DNA of 64,000 nt from JBDOQU01 sp039839375. Its GTDB lineage: Bacteria > Pseudomonadota > Alphaproteobacteria > DSM-16000 > Inquilinaceae. The DNA is taken from positions 62,001 through 126,000 of the forward strand of contig NZ_JBDOQU010000012.1 of NCBI RefSeq assembly GCF_039839375.1. Reading direction: 5' to 3'. This document shows, piece after piece, positions 45,775 to 55,316 of the stretch. The position numbers were made by a program, and so were the translations under genes. Position 1 is the stretch's first letter. Each line of letters opens with the position of its first letter. The notes beneath the pieces are model-generated. The model did not search any database. It was given only the letters and a program-made list of their open reading frames with translations, and was not told the DNA's origin.

Positions 45775-46938
45775 ATGACCGGCGCCAGCATCTCCGAAAA
45801 CGTTCAGGACCAGACCACCGACGAGGCCGTGAAGGACGATCCGCCCCCGCCGCCGGCGGAGGTGGCGATCAACCGGCAGATGGTGACGGCGATCTCCGTC
45901 ACTGGCATCTTCGTTATCATGACCTTCGCCGCGCTCTATATGGCGAAGGCTCTCTTCATCCCCATCGTGCTGGCCTTCCTGTTCAACCTGCTGCTGACGC
46001 CCGTGGTGCAGCGGCTGGAGCGGATGAGGATTCCGACCGGCGTCGGCGCGGCGATAGTGCTCATTTCGGTGCTGGGCATGGTCGCGGTCGTCGGCTGGTG
46101 GCTGTCCGGCCCGGCGCAGGACTGGATCAACCGCGCGCCCTATTCCTTCCTGGAGGCGCGATCGAAGCTAGCCGGCATCCGCGACGCCATGCAGGGGATG
46201 GAGGAAGCGACCCAGCAGGTGCAGACGCTGACCGACAATGGCGACCAGGGCGGTGGCGATGAAGGCGTCAACCCGGTTCCGGTCGTCATCCAGGGACCCA
46301 GCGTCGCCGCCAGCTTCCTCACCGGCACGGCGTCGGTGATCGCGTCGGCGGCGGTTACGCTCGTCCTGCTCTATTTCCTTCTGGCGTCGGGAGATCTCTT
46401 CCTTCGCAAGCTGGTCACGGTGCTGCCGAGGCTCCAGGACAAGCGGCGGGCGGTGGAGATAGCGCGCCACGCGCAGCGCGACGTCTCCTGGTATCTCTTC
46501 ACCATCACGGCGGTGAACACCTGCCTGGGCATCGCGACGACGCTGGCCATGTGGTGGTGCGGCCTGCCCAATCCCTATCTGTGGGGCGCGATGGCGGGGC
46601 TCCTGAACTTCATCCCCTACCTGGGGTCGCTGGTCTCGCTGACGGTGATCGCGACCATCTCGCTCCTGACCTTCGAAACGGTGTTCCAGGCAATGGTCCC
46701 GCCGCTCATCTTCTTCGGCCTGACCTCGCTGGAAGGCCAGTTCCTCACGCCGATGCTGCTGGGCCGGCGTCTGACCCTGAACCCGGTGGTCATCTTCCTT
46801 TCCCTGCTGGTCTGGGGCTGGCTGTGGGGCGCGGCGGGCGTGCTGATTGCGGTTCCGCTACTGGCCGCGGTCAAGATCTTCTGCGATCATCTGGAACCGC
46901 TGGAACCCCTCGGCCAGTTCCTCGGGCGGCGGGAATAG
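45775..46938 (+). CDS. AI-2E (PerM/TqsA)-family membrane permease
   Basis: Polytopic inner-membrane protein of 387 residues. Two hydrophobic helices follow an acidic/proline N-terminus, then a soluble loop, then several more helices. Family signatures are VLAFLFNLLLTPVVQRLER, YFLLASGDLFLRKLVTVLP, LLNFIPYLGSLVSL and the C-terminal EGQFLTPMLLGRRLTLNPVVIF-type motif. Members are called AI-2 exporters or sodium/proton antiporters; substrate here is unknown. Start ATG 45775 (MTGASISE) is preceded by no strong RBS. The phospholipase D gene follows 22 nt after the stop, so they are probably co-transcribed. Confidence 0.9.
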   Translation: MTGASISENVQDQTTDEAVKDDPPPPPAEVAINRQMVTAISVTGIFVIMTFAALYMAKALFIPIVLAFLFNLLLTPVVQRLERMRIPTGVGAAIVLISVLGMVAVVGWWLSGPAQDWINRAPYSFLEARSKLAGIRDAMQGMEEATQQVQTLTDNGDQGGGDEGVNPVPVVIQGPSVAASFLTGTASVIASAAVTLVLLYFLLASGDLFLRKLVTVLPRLQDKRRAVEIARHAQRDVSWYLFTITAVNTCLGIATTLAMWWCGLPNPYLWGAMAGLLNFIPYLGSLVSLTVIATISLLTFETVFQAMVPPLIFFGLTSLEGQFLTPMLLGRRLTLNPVVIFLSLLVWGWLWGAAGVLIAVPLLAAVKIFCDHLEPLEPLGQFLGRRE

Positions 46939-46960
46939 TTCTCCCAGGACGCCTCCGGCC

Positions 46961-48481
46961 ATGACGGACGATGCGATGGACAGCCCTCCAGCCGACAGGA
47001 AGCCGATTCTCCGTCCGGGAGAGACCTGCTGGCGCATCGCCCGCGCCGGCCGGATGACGCCGATCGTTGACGCCGCCGATTACTTCACGGCGGCGAAATC
47101 GGCGATGATGAAGGCGCGCCATTCGATCCTTCTGGTCGGCTGGGACTTCGACACCCGCATCACGCTCGAACGGGACGGCCACCGGCAGGATGCGCCGAAC
47201 CGGCTGGGGCGGTTCCTCCGCTGGCTGGTGCGGGAGCGACCAGATCTCCGAATCCACCTGCTGAAATGGGATCCGGGAATCGTGCAGTCGCTGGGGCACG
47301 GCATCATGCCGCTGGTCCTGCTGCAGATGGCCAGCCGGCGTCGGGTCCGCTTCAAGCTGGACCGCCACCATCCCGTCGCCGCCTGCCATCACCAGAAGAT
47401 CGTGGTGATCGACGACGCCCTGGCCTTCTGCGGCGGCATCGACATAACGGTGGATCGCTGGGACACCTCCGACCATGCCGACCGCAACCCCAACAGGCGG
47501 CGACCGGACGGCAGCCTTCACGGCCCCTGGCACGACGTGACGACGGCCGTCGACGGGGAAGTCGCCAGGGCGCTGGGCGAACTTGCGCGGGAGCGATGGC
47601 GTCAAGCCACCGGCGAGGGACTTCCCGTCCCGCCGGAAGGCGGCGACCTCTGGCCGGACGGGCTGGCGCCGATGCTGCGCGATATCGACGTCGCCATCGC
47701 CCGATCCCAGCCGGAACATGAAGACCAGCCGGAAGCGCGGGAGATCGAGGCGCTCTATCTTCAAGCCATAGGTTCGGCACAGCGGACAATTTATCTGGAA
47801 AGCCAGTACTTTGCTTCCCGCCGGATCGCGGAGGCCATCGTCCGGCGGTTGGGAGAGCCCGAAGGGCCGGAGATCGTGGTCGTGAACCCGGAGACCGCCG
47901 ACGGCTGGCTGGAGGAAGAGGTGATGGGATCGGCCCGCGCGCGGCTTCTCTCCCTGATCGGACGGTCCGACACCCATGGACGCTTCCGGCTCTATACGCC
48001 GGTGACGGAGGGTGGAACGCCGATCTATGTCCACGCCAAGGTGATGGTGATCGACGACAGGCTGCTGCGGGTCGGTTCGTCGAACCTCAACAACCGGTCC
48101 TTGGGGCTGGACACGGAGTGCGACCTGGCCGTGGAAGCCGGGGAAGAGGATCGCGACCTCCGCCGGGCCATCGTCGCGTTCCGCAACCGGCTCCTGGCCG
48201 AGCATCTGGGGAAGAGCGTGGAGGAGGCGGGTGAGGCTTTCGCGCGGTCGGCCTCCTTCATCCAGGCGGTGGAGGGGTTGCGCGGTTCCGAACGCTCGCT
48301 CCGCCCCTTCGTCCCGCCCGAACTGACGGAGGAGGAGAAGGCGCTGACGGAAACCGACCTGCTGGACCCGGAGCGACCGGGTCGGTCGCTCGATTCCCTG
48401 AGGCGGTTCCTCACGCTCCTGACCTCGCGATTCCTCCCCCGATTAGGGTGGCCGGTGGCGCGAAGCCGCGAGCCATCATAG
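46961..48481 (+). CDS. Phospholipase D-family protein (two HKD motifs)
   Basis: 506 residues with two PLD active-site motifs: HHQKIVVIDD in the first half (followed by FCGGIDITVDRWD) and HAKVMVIDDRLLRVGSSNLNNRS in the second. Both His-Lys pairs are intact. There is no signal peptide or strong membrane segment, which points to a cytoplasmic or membrane-surface enzyme, either a phospholipase D or a cardiolipin-synthase-like transferase. The MTDDAMDSPP start follows the permease gene closely; the C-terminal 100 residues are charged and family-specific. A lipoprotein gene follows 48 nt downstream. Confidence 0.9.
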   Translation: MTDDAMDSPPADRKPILRPGETCWRIARAGRMTPIVDAADYFTAAKSAMMKARHSILLVGWDFDTRITLERDGHRQDAPNRLGRFLRWLVRERPDLRIHLLKWDPGIVQSLGHGIMPLVLLQMASRRRVRFKLDRHHPVAACHHQKIVVIDDALAFCGGIDITVDRWDTSDHADRNPNRRRPDGSLHGPWHDVTTAVDGEVARALGELARERWRQATGEGLPVPPEGGDLWPDGLAPMLRDIDVAIARSQPEHEDQPEAREIEALYLQAIGSAQRTIYLESQYFASRRIAEAIVRRLGEPEGPEIVVVNPETADGWLEEEVMGSARARLLSLIGRSDTHGRFRLYTPVTEGGTPIYVHAKVMVIDDRLLRVGSSNLNNRSLGLDTECDLAVEAGEEDRDLRRAIVAFRNRLLAEHLGKSVEEAGEAFARSASFIQAVEGLRGSERSLRPFVPPELTEEEKALTETDLLDPERPGRSLDSLRRFLTLLTSRFLPRLGWPVARSREPS

Positions 48482-48529
48482 AGTTCTGCCACGATCCATG
48501 TCGTCCGACGAAGACATCAGGGAGATATC

Positions 48530-48895
48530 ATGACGATCATGACCAAGATTCCGGGCCTCCTGATCACGGCGGCGGCCGCCTTCGCCCTGTCGGCTTGCGC
48601 GGACCTCGCCAAGCCGGGGGAGGAGCTGTGGCCCTACGGCTATGAGGATACGGGCCTCCAGGACGCCGGCGCGGCCGGGCTGGAAACCATCGCGGAGAAC
48701 GGGCCCGCCTACCTGGCGCGCGGGTCCTTCGAAGGCCGGCCCGCCATCTTCGTCGGCAACCGGCATTCCGCACGGACCATCGTCGTGGTCTACCAGCTCG
48801 ACGGCGGCTCCGTCGAACGCCTCCGCCTCGCCCCCGGCGCCCGCGCCCCCGTCTCCACCACCGCCGGCGGCGGCCGGCTGATCGCGGTGATGTAA
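48530..48895 (+). CDS. Small lipoprotein, unknown function
   Basis: 121 residues with a type II signal peptide: short N-terminus, hydrophobic LLITAAAAFA and lipobox LSAC, giving a mature N-terminal cysteine. The mature part is a small strand-rich domain (SFEGRPAIFVGNRHSARTIVVVYQLDGG). GGGAG lies about 6 nt before the ATG. The family is not recognised. It may share the phospholipase D transcript. Confidence 0.78.
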   Translation: MTIMTKIPGLLITAAAAFALSACADLAKPGEELWPYGYEDTGLQDAGAAGLETIAENGPAYLARGSFEGRPAIFVGNRHSARTIVVVYQLDGGSVERLRLAPGARAPVSTTAGGGRLIAVM

Positions 48896-49079
48896 CCAGT
48901 CGCCGGAGAACTAAAAGTCGAAAATCTTTCGTCGGGCGGCTTTGATTTGTCATTGTGTTGCGCCATCCGCCTACCGTACAAATAATCGAGTGACGACGAT
49001 TTCCCGGCGCCCCGGTCGGGGATCGGCTTGGACGGCGGGATCGGTTCGGCAACCCTGACTACCGACGGTGTGGGGTGCG

Positions 49080-51845
49080 ATGTCGCCTTCCGGGTCGTCC
49101 AAGACTGGAGATTGGTCGGTATCGGCCGACCCTGGCCGGGCCGTCGGCGGTGATGCGCCCCGCCCACGGCGCACGCATCTGAAAATCCGCGAGAAGTCGA
49201 TCGCGTTGTTCGTGCTCTGCGCGCTCCTGCCGCTCTGTGCAGTGGCGATCGGTTCCTTCATCACAGCGAAGCAGGCTCTGCGGCATCTGGTCGATTCCGA
49301 ATTGACCCTCGTCGCTCGTGACACGCTTCGCCAGTTCGAGTTGTTTTTCAGCGATGCCTTGGTCGATTTGTCGACCTGGAGCCGACTGCAAGTCATGCAG
49401 GAGGTCCTGATCGACGATGCAAGCGGCGGCATCGCTGCCGAGCTACCACGTCTTCGCGAGCAGTATCCGCACTTCGCCGACCTGCTGGTCGTCAATCGGC
49501 ACGGCACGGCGGTTGCCGCGGCGGATCCGGCCAATATCGGCCGATCTCTTGCGGAAGAGCCGTTCTTCGCGGCCACGCAAGTTGGCGAAATCTACCAAGG
49601 CGATGTCCAGCATGTAGAGCTTCGGCCGGGCCTCTCGATGATCCTCGCCATGCCGATCCGGGCGAATTACGATCCGGATCTGGTGATCGGGAGCCTGGTC
49701 GGCGTCGTCGGGTGGGACCGGGTGCAGGGCCGTCTCGAGCAGATTTCGATCGCCGGCACGGAACAAGGCCAGGACCTGATCGTGGCGCTGCTCACGAGCG
49801 AGCACGCGAAGTCCGAAGAGACCGAGGGACAGCCCCGGGGACGCGGCCAGGATCAGAGTCACGTTACCCTTTACACGACTCCCTATGCCTCCGACCTGAT
49901 CGAGGCCGACGCGTCCTTCGGTGCTCATGGAGACGACGCTATCCGCGAGGTTCAACTCGCCGAGCGTCCGTACCTGGTCGCGACCGCGTTCTCCCGGGCG
50001 CAGCCGCCGTTCGCCGACCCGCATTGGGAACTCCACGCCGCCGTCGCGACGGATGTTGCGCTCGCCGGTCTTGGACGATTGCAGACGCAATTCCTGGTGC
50101 TTGGCGCCATATCCTGCGCGCTTGCGCTTGCACTCGGCTGGTTCGGCGCCAGCAATCTGGTTCGGCCGATGGCCAGGATTATCGGCGCCATGAGGGAGCT
50201 TGCTGCGGGCAATACCGAGATCACGGTGCCAGCACTACATCGTCACGATGAAATCGGCGAGATGGCAGCGGCGCTCAAGGTATTCCAGGAGACCGCGCGC
50301 GACCGCGCCCTGAAGCACGCCGAACTGCTGGTCGCCAAGGATCAAGCCGAGGAAGCAAACCAGTCGAAAAGCCAGTTCCTCGCCAACATGAGCCATGAAC
50401 TCCGGACGCCGCTCAACGCCATTATCGGCTATAGCGAGATGCTGCTCGAAGAGGCGGACGAGTTGGGACAGCACGGTTTGGCGGCTGACCTTGAGAAGAT
50501 CCGTTCGGCCGCCCGGCATCTGCTCGCCTTGATCAACGACATACTTGACCTGTCGAAGATCGAAGCCGGGAAGATGGATGTGTTTATCGAGGAATTCGAC
50601 GTTGCGGCGATGCTGAACGACGTCCGGACCACAATCGAACCGCTGATCGAGCGCAAGAACAACACACTCGAAGTTCTGTTCGAGGGCGAGCTTGGCCGTA
50701 TGCGCTCCGACCCGACGAAAGTACGCCAGAACCTCTTCAACCTTCTGAGCAATGCCGCGAAGTTCACCCAGGATGGCCAGATCACGTTGAGCGCGCGCCG
50801 GCTGGCCGACGATTCGGGGCAATGGCTGGAGTTTCGCGTCACCGATACCGGTATCGGGATGACGCAGGAGCAACTTGCCAAGCTGTTCCAACCCTTCACG
50901 CAGGCCGATGCCTCGACCACGCGCCATTACGGCGGCACCGGTCTCGGTCTCGCCATCACCAAGCACTTCTGCCGCATGCTCGGCGGCGACGTGCGAGTGG
51001 AGAGCGAACATGGCAAGGGTTCGACGTTCACCGTCCTTCTGCCGGCGATCCGGGAGGGTGAAACGATCGAGCGGAGCACCGTCGACCTCGTGCGTGGCCG
51101 TAGCGGCACGATCCTCGTGATCGACGACGAACGCTCCACTCATGCACTCTTGGAGCGCGAACTTGGCGCGCATGGCTACCGCGTGATCCACGCGATGAGC
51201 GGGGCCGAAGGGCTGAGGCTGGCACGACAAACCCGGCCGGACGCAATCACGCTCGACGTGATCATGCCCGAGATGGATGGTTGGTCCGTCCTGCGCTCGC
51301 TGAAACAGGATCCGGACGTGTCCGACATCCCTGTGCTCATGGTCACCGTCCTGGGCGACCGGGAGATGGGCTATGCGCTCGGCGCGACCGACTTCCTCGT
51401 CAAGCCGGTCGATACCGAATCCTTGCTCCGGCTGCTCACGCGGTACCGCGCCGTCGACGGGACGGGCGAAGTGCTCGTGGTCGATGACGACCCCGCGACA
51501 CGGGACGTGCTTCGGCGGATGCTGACCAGGGAAGGCTGGCGTGTGCGTGAGGCGACCAATGGCCGAGAGGGCCTGGAGGCGCTCAGCGATTCCACGCCGG
51601 CGCTCGTGCTGCTTGACCTCATGATGCCTGAGATGGACGGCCTCGAGATGCTCGAGACCATGCGGCAGGCCGAAACCTTACGGACGATTCCGGTGGTCGT
51701 GATAACGGCCAAGGATCTCTCGCGTAATGAGGCCGAGTGGCTTCGGGACCACGCCGAACGCGTATTCCATAAGGGTGCGTATCGGCGGTCGGAGTTGATC
51801 CGGGTCATCCGTGAAATGCTGGCGCGGCGTCTGGCCGTGTCGTAA
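49080..51845 (+). CDS. Hybrid sensor histidine kinase with two C-terminal receiver domains
   Basis: Membrane kinase of 921 residues. Two membrane segments (about 42-62 and 335-358) enclose a Cache-like periplasmic sensor. HAMP follows (GASNLVRPMARIIGAMREL), then HisKA with FLANMSHELRTPLN (His439), HATPase_c (NLLSNAAKFTQDG, GGTGLGLAITKHF), and two receivers with Asp726 (LDVIMPEMDG) and Asp846 (LDLMMPEMDG). There is no HPt domain, so relay to the next gene products would need one elsewhere, or the receivers modulate the kinase itself. ATG 49080 was preferred over GTG 49068. The lone receiver gene and cyclase fusion follow. Confidence 0.92.
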   Translation: MSPSGSSKTGDWSVSADPGRAVGGDAPRPRRTHLKIREKSIALFVLCALLPLCAVAIGSFITAKQALRHLVDSELTLVARDTLRQFELFFSDALVDLSTWSRLQVMQEVLIDDASGGIAAELPRLREQYPHFADLLVVNRHGTAVAAADPANIGRSLAEEPFFAATQVGEIYQGDVQHVELRPGLSMILAMPIRANYDPDLVIGSLVGVVGWDRVQGRLEQISIAGTEQGQDLIVALLTSEHAKSEETEGQPRGRGQDQSHVTLYTTPYASDLIEADASFGAHGDDAIREVQLAERPYLVATAFSRAQPPFADPHWELHAAVATDVALAGLGRLQTQFLVLGAISCALALALGWFGASNLVRPMARIIGAMRELAAGNTEITVPALHRHDEIGEMAAALKVFQETARDRALKHAELLVAKDQAEEANQSKSQFLANMSHELRTPLNAIIGYSEMLLEEADELGQHGLAADLEKIRSAARHLLALINDILDLSKIEAGKMDVFIEEFDVAAMLNDVRTTIEPLIERKNNTLEVLFEGELGRMRSDPTKVRQNLFNLLSNAAKFTQDGQITLSARRLADDSGQWLEFRVTDTGIGMTQEQLAKLFQPFTQADASTTRHYGGTGLGLAITKHFCRMLGGDVRVESEHGKGSTFTVLLPAIREGETIERSTVDLVRGRSGTILVIDDERSTHALLERELGAHGYRVIHAMSGAEGLRLARQTRPDAITLDVIMPEMDGWSVLRSLKQDPDVSDIPVLMVTVLGDREMGYALGATDFLVKPVDTESLLRLLTRYRAVDGTGEVLVVDDDPATRDVLRRMLTREGWRVREATNGREGLEALSDSTPALVLLDLMMPEMDGLEMLETMRQAETLRTIPVVVITAKDLSRNEAEWLRDHAERVFHKGAYRRSELIRVIREMLARRLAVS

Positions 51846-51909
51846 CCTTTAATCCAACGCCAATCGCGGGCCGGCGCCCCGCTATTGGCAACTCTGGGGA
51901 GGCGGACGC

Positions 51910-52311
51910 TTGGCGACAATCCTCCTGGTCGAAGACAATGAAATGAACCGCGACATGCTCTCGCGCAGGCTTGTGCGCAAGGGCTTCGAGGTCCTGATTG
52001 CGATAGACGGAGAGGCCGGCTTCAACCTCGCAGTCGGTCGGCGCCCAGACCTGATCCTCATGGATATGAGCCTCCCCGTGCTCGACGGGTGGGAAGTAAC
52101 GAGGCGGTTGAAGTCACGGCCCGACACGCGGGATATTCCAGTCGTCGCCCTGACCGCCCACGCCATGTCCACGGATCGCGAGCAGGCTCTTCAGGCGGGG
52201 TGCGACGAGTATGACACCAAGCCGGTGGAGTTCGGTCGGTTGCTCGACAAGATCGAACGCCTCCTCGGGGCATCCCGTGCCGAGGTGGCCACGGAGCCTG
52301 CCGACCGGTGA
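51910..52311 (+). CDS. Stand-alone receiver-domain response regulator
   Basis: 133 residues, a single CheY-like receiver: ILLVEDNEMNRDML at the start, phospho-acceptor Asp52 in LILMDMSLPVLDG, and VALTAHAM with Lys in DTKPVEF. The start is TTG at 51910, with GGGAGG 8 nt upstream. It has no output domain, so it likely acts by protein contact. Its stop overlaps the cyclase gene start by 4 nt (GTGA), so the two are translationally coupled. Confidence 0.92.
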   Translation: MATILLVEDNEMNRDMLSRRLVRKGFEVLIAIDGEAGFNLAVGRRPDLILMDMSLPVLDGWEVTRRLKSRPDTRDIPVVALTAHAMSTDREQALQAGCDEYDTKPVEFGRLLDKIERLLGASRAEVATEPADR

Positions 52312-53924
52312 CCACGACCGACTCTCTGATCGAGCGCCAGCGCCGCGCCAGCCTGGCTCACATCCGTCAAGAGTTGCTCGCGCCGGTCACTTCGATCATC
52401 GGCTATCAGGAGATTGTCGTCGAGGAGGCCGAGCGCCTTGGTCTCCATGCAATCCTGGCCGATCTGGGCCGCATTCTTGGCGCCGTCCGAACTCTGGCCG
52501 AGTTGCTGGACCGTCTGCTCGATCCGGCAGGAATGCCGGACATTGCTTCCGACGGCGACTTGGCGATTGTCGAAGCCAAACTGCGCCACGACCTGCGCAC
52601 GCCGCTGAACGCAATCATGGGCTACAGCGAACTGATCCTGGATGAATGCGACAGCGTCGACCTGGGCGCCCTGCGGCCGGACATCGAGCGCGTCCTTACC
52701 GAGGCCCGTCGCCTGCTTTCACAGTTGGATAGCGTGGTTGACTTCTCGCGTCGCGAGGCAGACCGGACCGGCAATGAGGACGCCGATAACCTTGCGGCCG
52801 ATCTCATGCGTGCCTTTCAGCCGATCGAAGGGGCCCCTGCGCTAAGGTCTGAAATCGGCCGAATCCTCGTCGTCGACGACAATGAAAGCAATCGCGACCT
52901 GCTGTGCCGGCGGCTCGCTCGCGACGGTCACATGGTTTCGCACGCTTCCTCCGGGCGCGCAGCGCTCGATATGCTCGCGGACGGTGAGTTCGACCTTGTT
53001 CTGCTGGACCTGATGATGCCGGACATGAACGGCTATGAGGTCCTGACCCGACTGCGTGCGGATCCGGGGCTCCGCGAAGTTCGGGTGATCATGATCTCAG
53101 GCATCCACGAGACCGAAAGCATCATTCGCTGCGTCGAAGCCGGGGCGGAAGATTATCTGCCCAAGCCATGCGACCCGGTTCTCCTGCGCGCACGCATCAG
53201 TGCCTGTCTTGAGCGCAAGCGTTGGCGCGATCGTGAGCACCTGTATCTCACCGAGCTCAAAGCCGAAAAGGAACGGTCCGAGGTCCTCCTGCACAACATC
53301 CTGCCCAGTTCCATCGTCCGCCGCTTGAATCAGGGCGAAAGGGCGATCGCCGATCGGCTGGAAGAGGTCAGCATTCTCTTCTGTGACGTAGTCGGTTTCT
53401 CGGCGATCGCTTCGCGTATGACGGCCGTCCATCTGGTGGAGTACCTGACCCGGGTCTTCACGACTTTCGATCGCCTGACCCTCGATCTGGGAATCGAGAA
53501 GATCAAGACGATCGGCGATGCCTACATGGCGGCAGCCGGTCTGCCCGAACCCAGACCGGACCATGCCGAAGCCGTCGCCGAACTGGCGCTCGGCATGCTC
53601 GACGCGACCGACCGCATCTCCCGGGAAGCAGGAACACCGCTGAAGGTCCGGATCGGCATCCACACTGGTCCGGTAGTGGCGGGGGTGATCGGGACGCACA
53701 AGTTCATCTACGATGTCTGGGGCGACACGGTGAACCTGGCGAGCCGATTGGAGAGCCACGGGATGCCGAACCGCATCCATGTATCCGAGGCCGTGCAGCG
53801 TATCCTGGAGGGCCGTTACGTCTTCGAGCCACGCGGGTCGGTCGCGATCCGCGACATGGGCCAGATATCGACCTTCTTCCTATCGCGTCGCGCCGAGACC
53901 CTGGGACCCGACGGAGAGATTTAA
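52308..53924 (+). CDS. HisKA-HisKA-REC-class III adenylate cyclase fusion
   Basis: Cytoplasmic 538-residue fusion starting with GTG 52308. Residues 10-75 form a HisKA-like domain with the histidine position occupied by Gln20 (RQELLAPVTSIIGY). Residues 85-150 form a second HisKA with intact His94 (LRHDLRTPLNAIMGYSEL). No HATPase domain is present. A receiver has Asp234 (LLDLMMPDMNG). The C-terminal cyclase has FCDVVGFSAIA, EKIKTIGDAYMAAAGLP and YDVWGDTVNLASR; the Lys/Asp pair fits adenylate rather than guanylate cyclase. Likely phosphorylated by the neighbouring hybrid kinase to tune cAMP synthesis (inference). Confidence 0.9.
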   Translation: MTTTDSLIERQRRASLAHIRQELLAPVTSIIGYQEIVVEEAERLGLHAILADLGRILGAVRTLAELLDRLLDPAGMPDIASDGDLAIVEAKLRHDLRTPLNAIMGYSELILDECDSVDLGALRPDIERVLTEARRLLSQLDSVVDFSRREADRTGNEDADNLAADLMRAFQPIEGAPALRSEIGRILVVDDNESNRDLLCRRLARDGHMVSHASSGRAALDMLADGEFDLVLLDLMMPDMNGYEVLTRLRADPGLREVRVIMISGIHETESIIRCVEAGAEDYLPKPCDPVLLRARISACLERKRWRDREHLYLTELKAEKERSEVLLHNILPSSIVRRLNQGERAIADRLEEVSILFCDVVGFSAIASRMTAVHLVEYLTRVFTTFDRLTLDLGIEKIKTIGDAYMAAAGLPEPRPDHAEAVAELALGMLDATDRISREAGTPLKVRIGIHTGPVVAGVIGTHKFIYDVWGDTVNLASRLESHGMPNRIHVSEAVQRILEGRYVFEPRGSVAIRDMGQISTFFLSRRAETLGPDGEI

Positions 53925-54030
53925 CCCGCATTCGACACGCTTTTGAGCCACTTCCCTCCGTCGCAGATCATCGGCATTCTCCTGAGTCTCGCCATTGGCG
54001 TACATCCGGAGCGACAATCGGGAGACTGCC

Positions 54031-55233
54031 ATGAACAGGATCTTGGGCGTAACGCTCGGCGCACTCGGAATGCTGTCAACATCAGCCGCAAGCGCTCTGA
54101 CATTCACAGTCGTTAATACCGAGGATAGCGGCGCCGGTTCGCTTCGGCAGGCTGTTCTCGACGCCAACATTGCGGCGGGCGCCGATGCTATCGCCTTTGA
54201 CGGCGAACTCGACGGTCAGGCGATTGTGCTGACGAGCGGCCCGCTCGAGATCCTGGACAGCGTTACCATTACAGGCCCGGGACCGGACAGGCTCGTCATT
54301 CGGAGTGACGACCCGGAGGTCGACATCGTCAGGATCGGCGGGAGCGGGATCTCGGTCGCGCTCACCGCCATCGCCATCGAGGGAGGTGAAGATGGCCTCC
54401 AGGTCAACGACGGCAGCAATGGCATCGCCGTGGCGCTTACCAATGTCAGAGTGGCACGACAGTTGTCGGACGATGCCGTCTCGATCGGCGGGGCGCTGAA
54501 TCAAATTCGCGTTATCGACAGCGTCGTAGAGGGAAGTGAAGACAACATATCCGTCGAAGGCACCAGGAATGCTTTGTTCGTCATCAACAGCACTGTTCGA
54601 TTGGCCGGACAGGACGGCATAGAGGTCGAAGGCGACGGCAATGCATTGATCGTCGAAAATAGCACCATCAACAACAATGGTGAGGATCCTTCATCCTTTA
54701 ACGACGGGATTGATGTTGCGGGAAGTCAGAACAGCGTAAAATTAAATCAAGCCACAAGCAGTCACAACGGCGAGGACGGGCTTGATATCGAAGGCCCAAA
54801 TAGTCGGGTGACAATCAGAAGCACAACAATCGCCTTTAATGGCAGAGATGGCATCAAGGTCCAGGATATGACCTCTACATCGACAATTGACATTCAACAT
54901 AGCATTGTGGCGGCGAACCAGGGTCTCGATGTTGACGGAGCAGTCACCAGCAATGGCTACAACCTGGTTGGCAATGGAGCTGGGAGCACCGGATTTAACG
55001 CCCCGGGCGATCAGGTCGGAACGGCCGGCAGTTTGATCGACGCCCGGCTCGGCCCATTGGAACGTCATGGCGGAACCATCGCAATTCACGCGCCGCGATC
55101 CGGCAGTCCCGCAGTTAATGCCGGCGACCCGAACTTCATGCCGCCACCGGAGTTCGACCAGCGAGGTCCTGGTTTCCCTCGGGTTCTGGAGGGCCGAATT
55201 GACATCGGCGCATTCGAAGGGGGCGTCCCCTGA
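54031..55233 (+). CDS. Secreted right-handed beta-helix protein (choice-of-anchor Q-type)
   Basis: 400 residues with a Sec signal peptide (NRILGVTLGALGMLSTSAASA). The mature start FTVVNTEDSGAGSLRQAVLDAN is typical of extracellular parallel beta-helix proteins, the middle has repeating short strands with N/D-G turns (DGLQVNDGSNGIAVAL, DGIEVEGDGNALIVENS), and the C-terminus (DQRGPGFPRVLEGRIDIGAFEGG) is the choice-of-anchor Q signature. No catalytic motif of a lyase is obvious, so a binding or structural role is possible. The gene appears less GC-rich than neighbouring core genes. GGGAG precedes the ATG by 7 nt. It follows the cyclase after about 100 nt. Confidence 0.87.
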   Translation: MNRILGVTLGALGMLSTSAASALTFTVVNTEDSGAGSLRQAVLDANIAAGADAIAFDGELDGQAIVLTSGPLEILDSVTITGPGPDRLVIRSDDPEVDIVRIGGSGISVALTAIAIEGGEDGLQVNDGSNGIAVALTNVRVARQLSDDAVSIGGALNQIRVIDSVVEGSEDNISVEGTRNALFVINSTVRLAGQDGIEVEGDGNALIVENSTINNNGEDPSSFNDGIDVAGSQNSVKLNQATSSHNGEDGLDIEGPNSRVTIRSTTIAFNGRDGIKVQDMTSTSTIDIQHSIVAANQGLDVDGAVTSNGYNLVGNGAGSTGFNAPGDQVGTAGSLIDARLGPLERHGGTIAIHAPRSGSPAVNAGDPNFMPPPEFDQRGPGFPRVLEGRIDIGAFEGGVP

Positions 55234-55270
55234 TCGCGTTGATGTGCGTCGCAGTCCGTCACACGCAAAG

Positions 55271-55298
55271 AAAAACGCCCGGCCTGCATGGCCGGGCG
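55271..55298 (-). terminator. Rho-independent terminator of nrdJ
   Basis: Stem CGCCCGGCC/GGCCGGGCG with a 5-nt loop, followed by TTTTT on the minus strand, 19 nt beyond the nrdJ stop. AGCCTCCCTGT lies 6 nt before the stem (plus coordinates 55305-55315), as at the terminator near 29592. Confidence 0.88.
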
Positions 55299-55316
55299 TA
55301 GTTCACAGGGAGGCTA

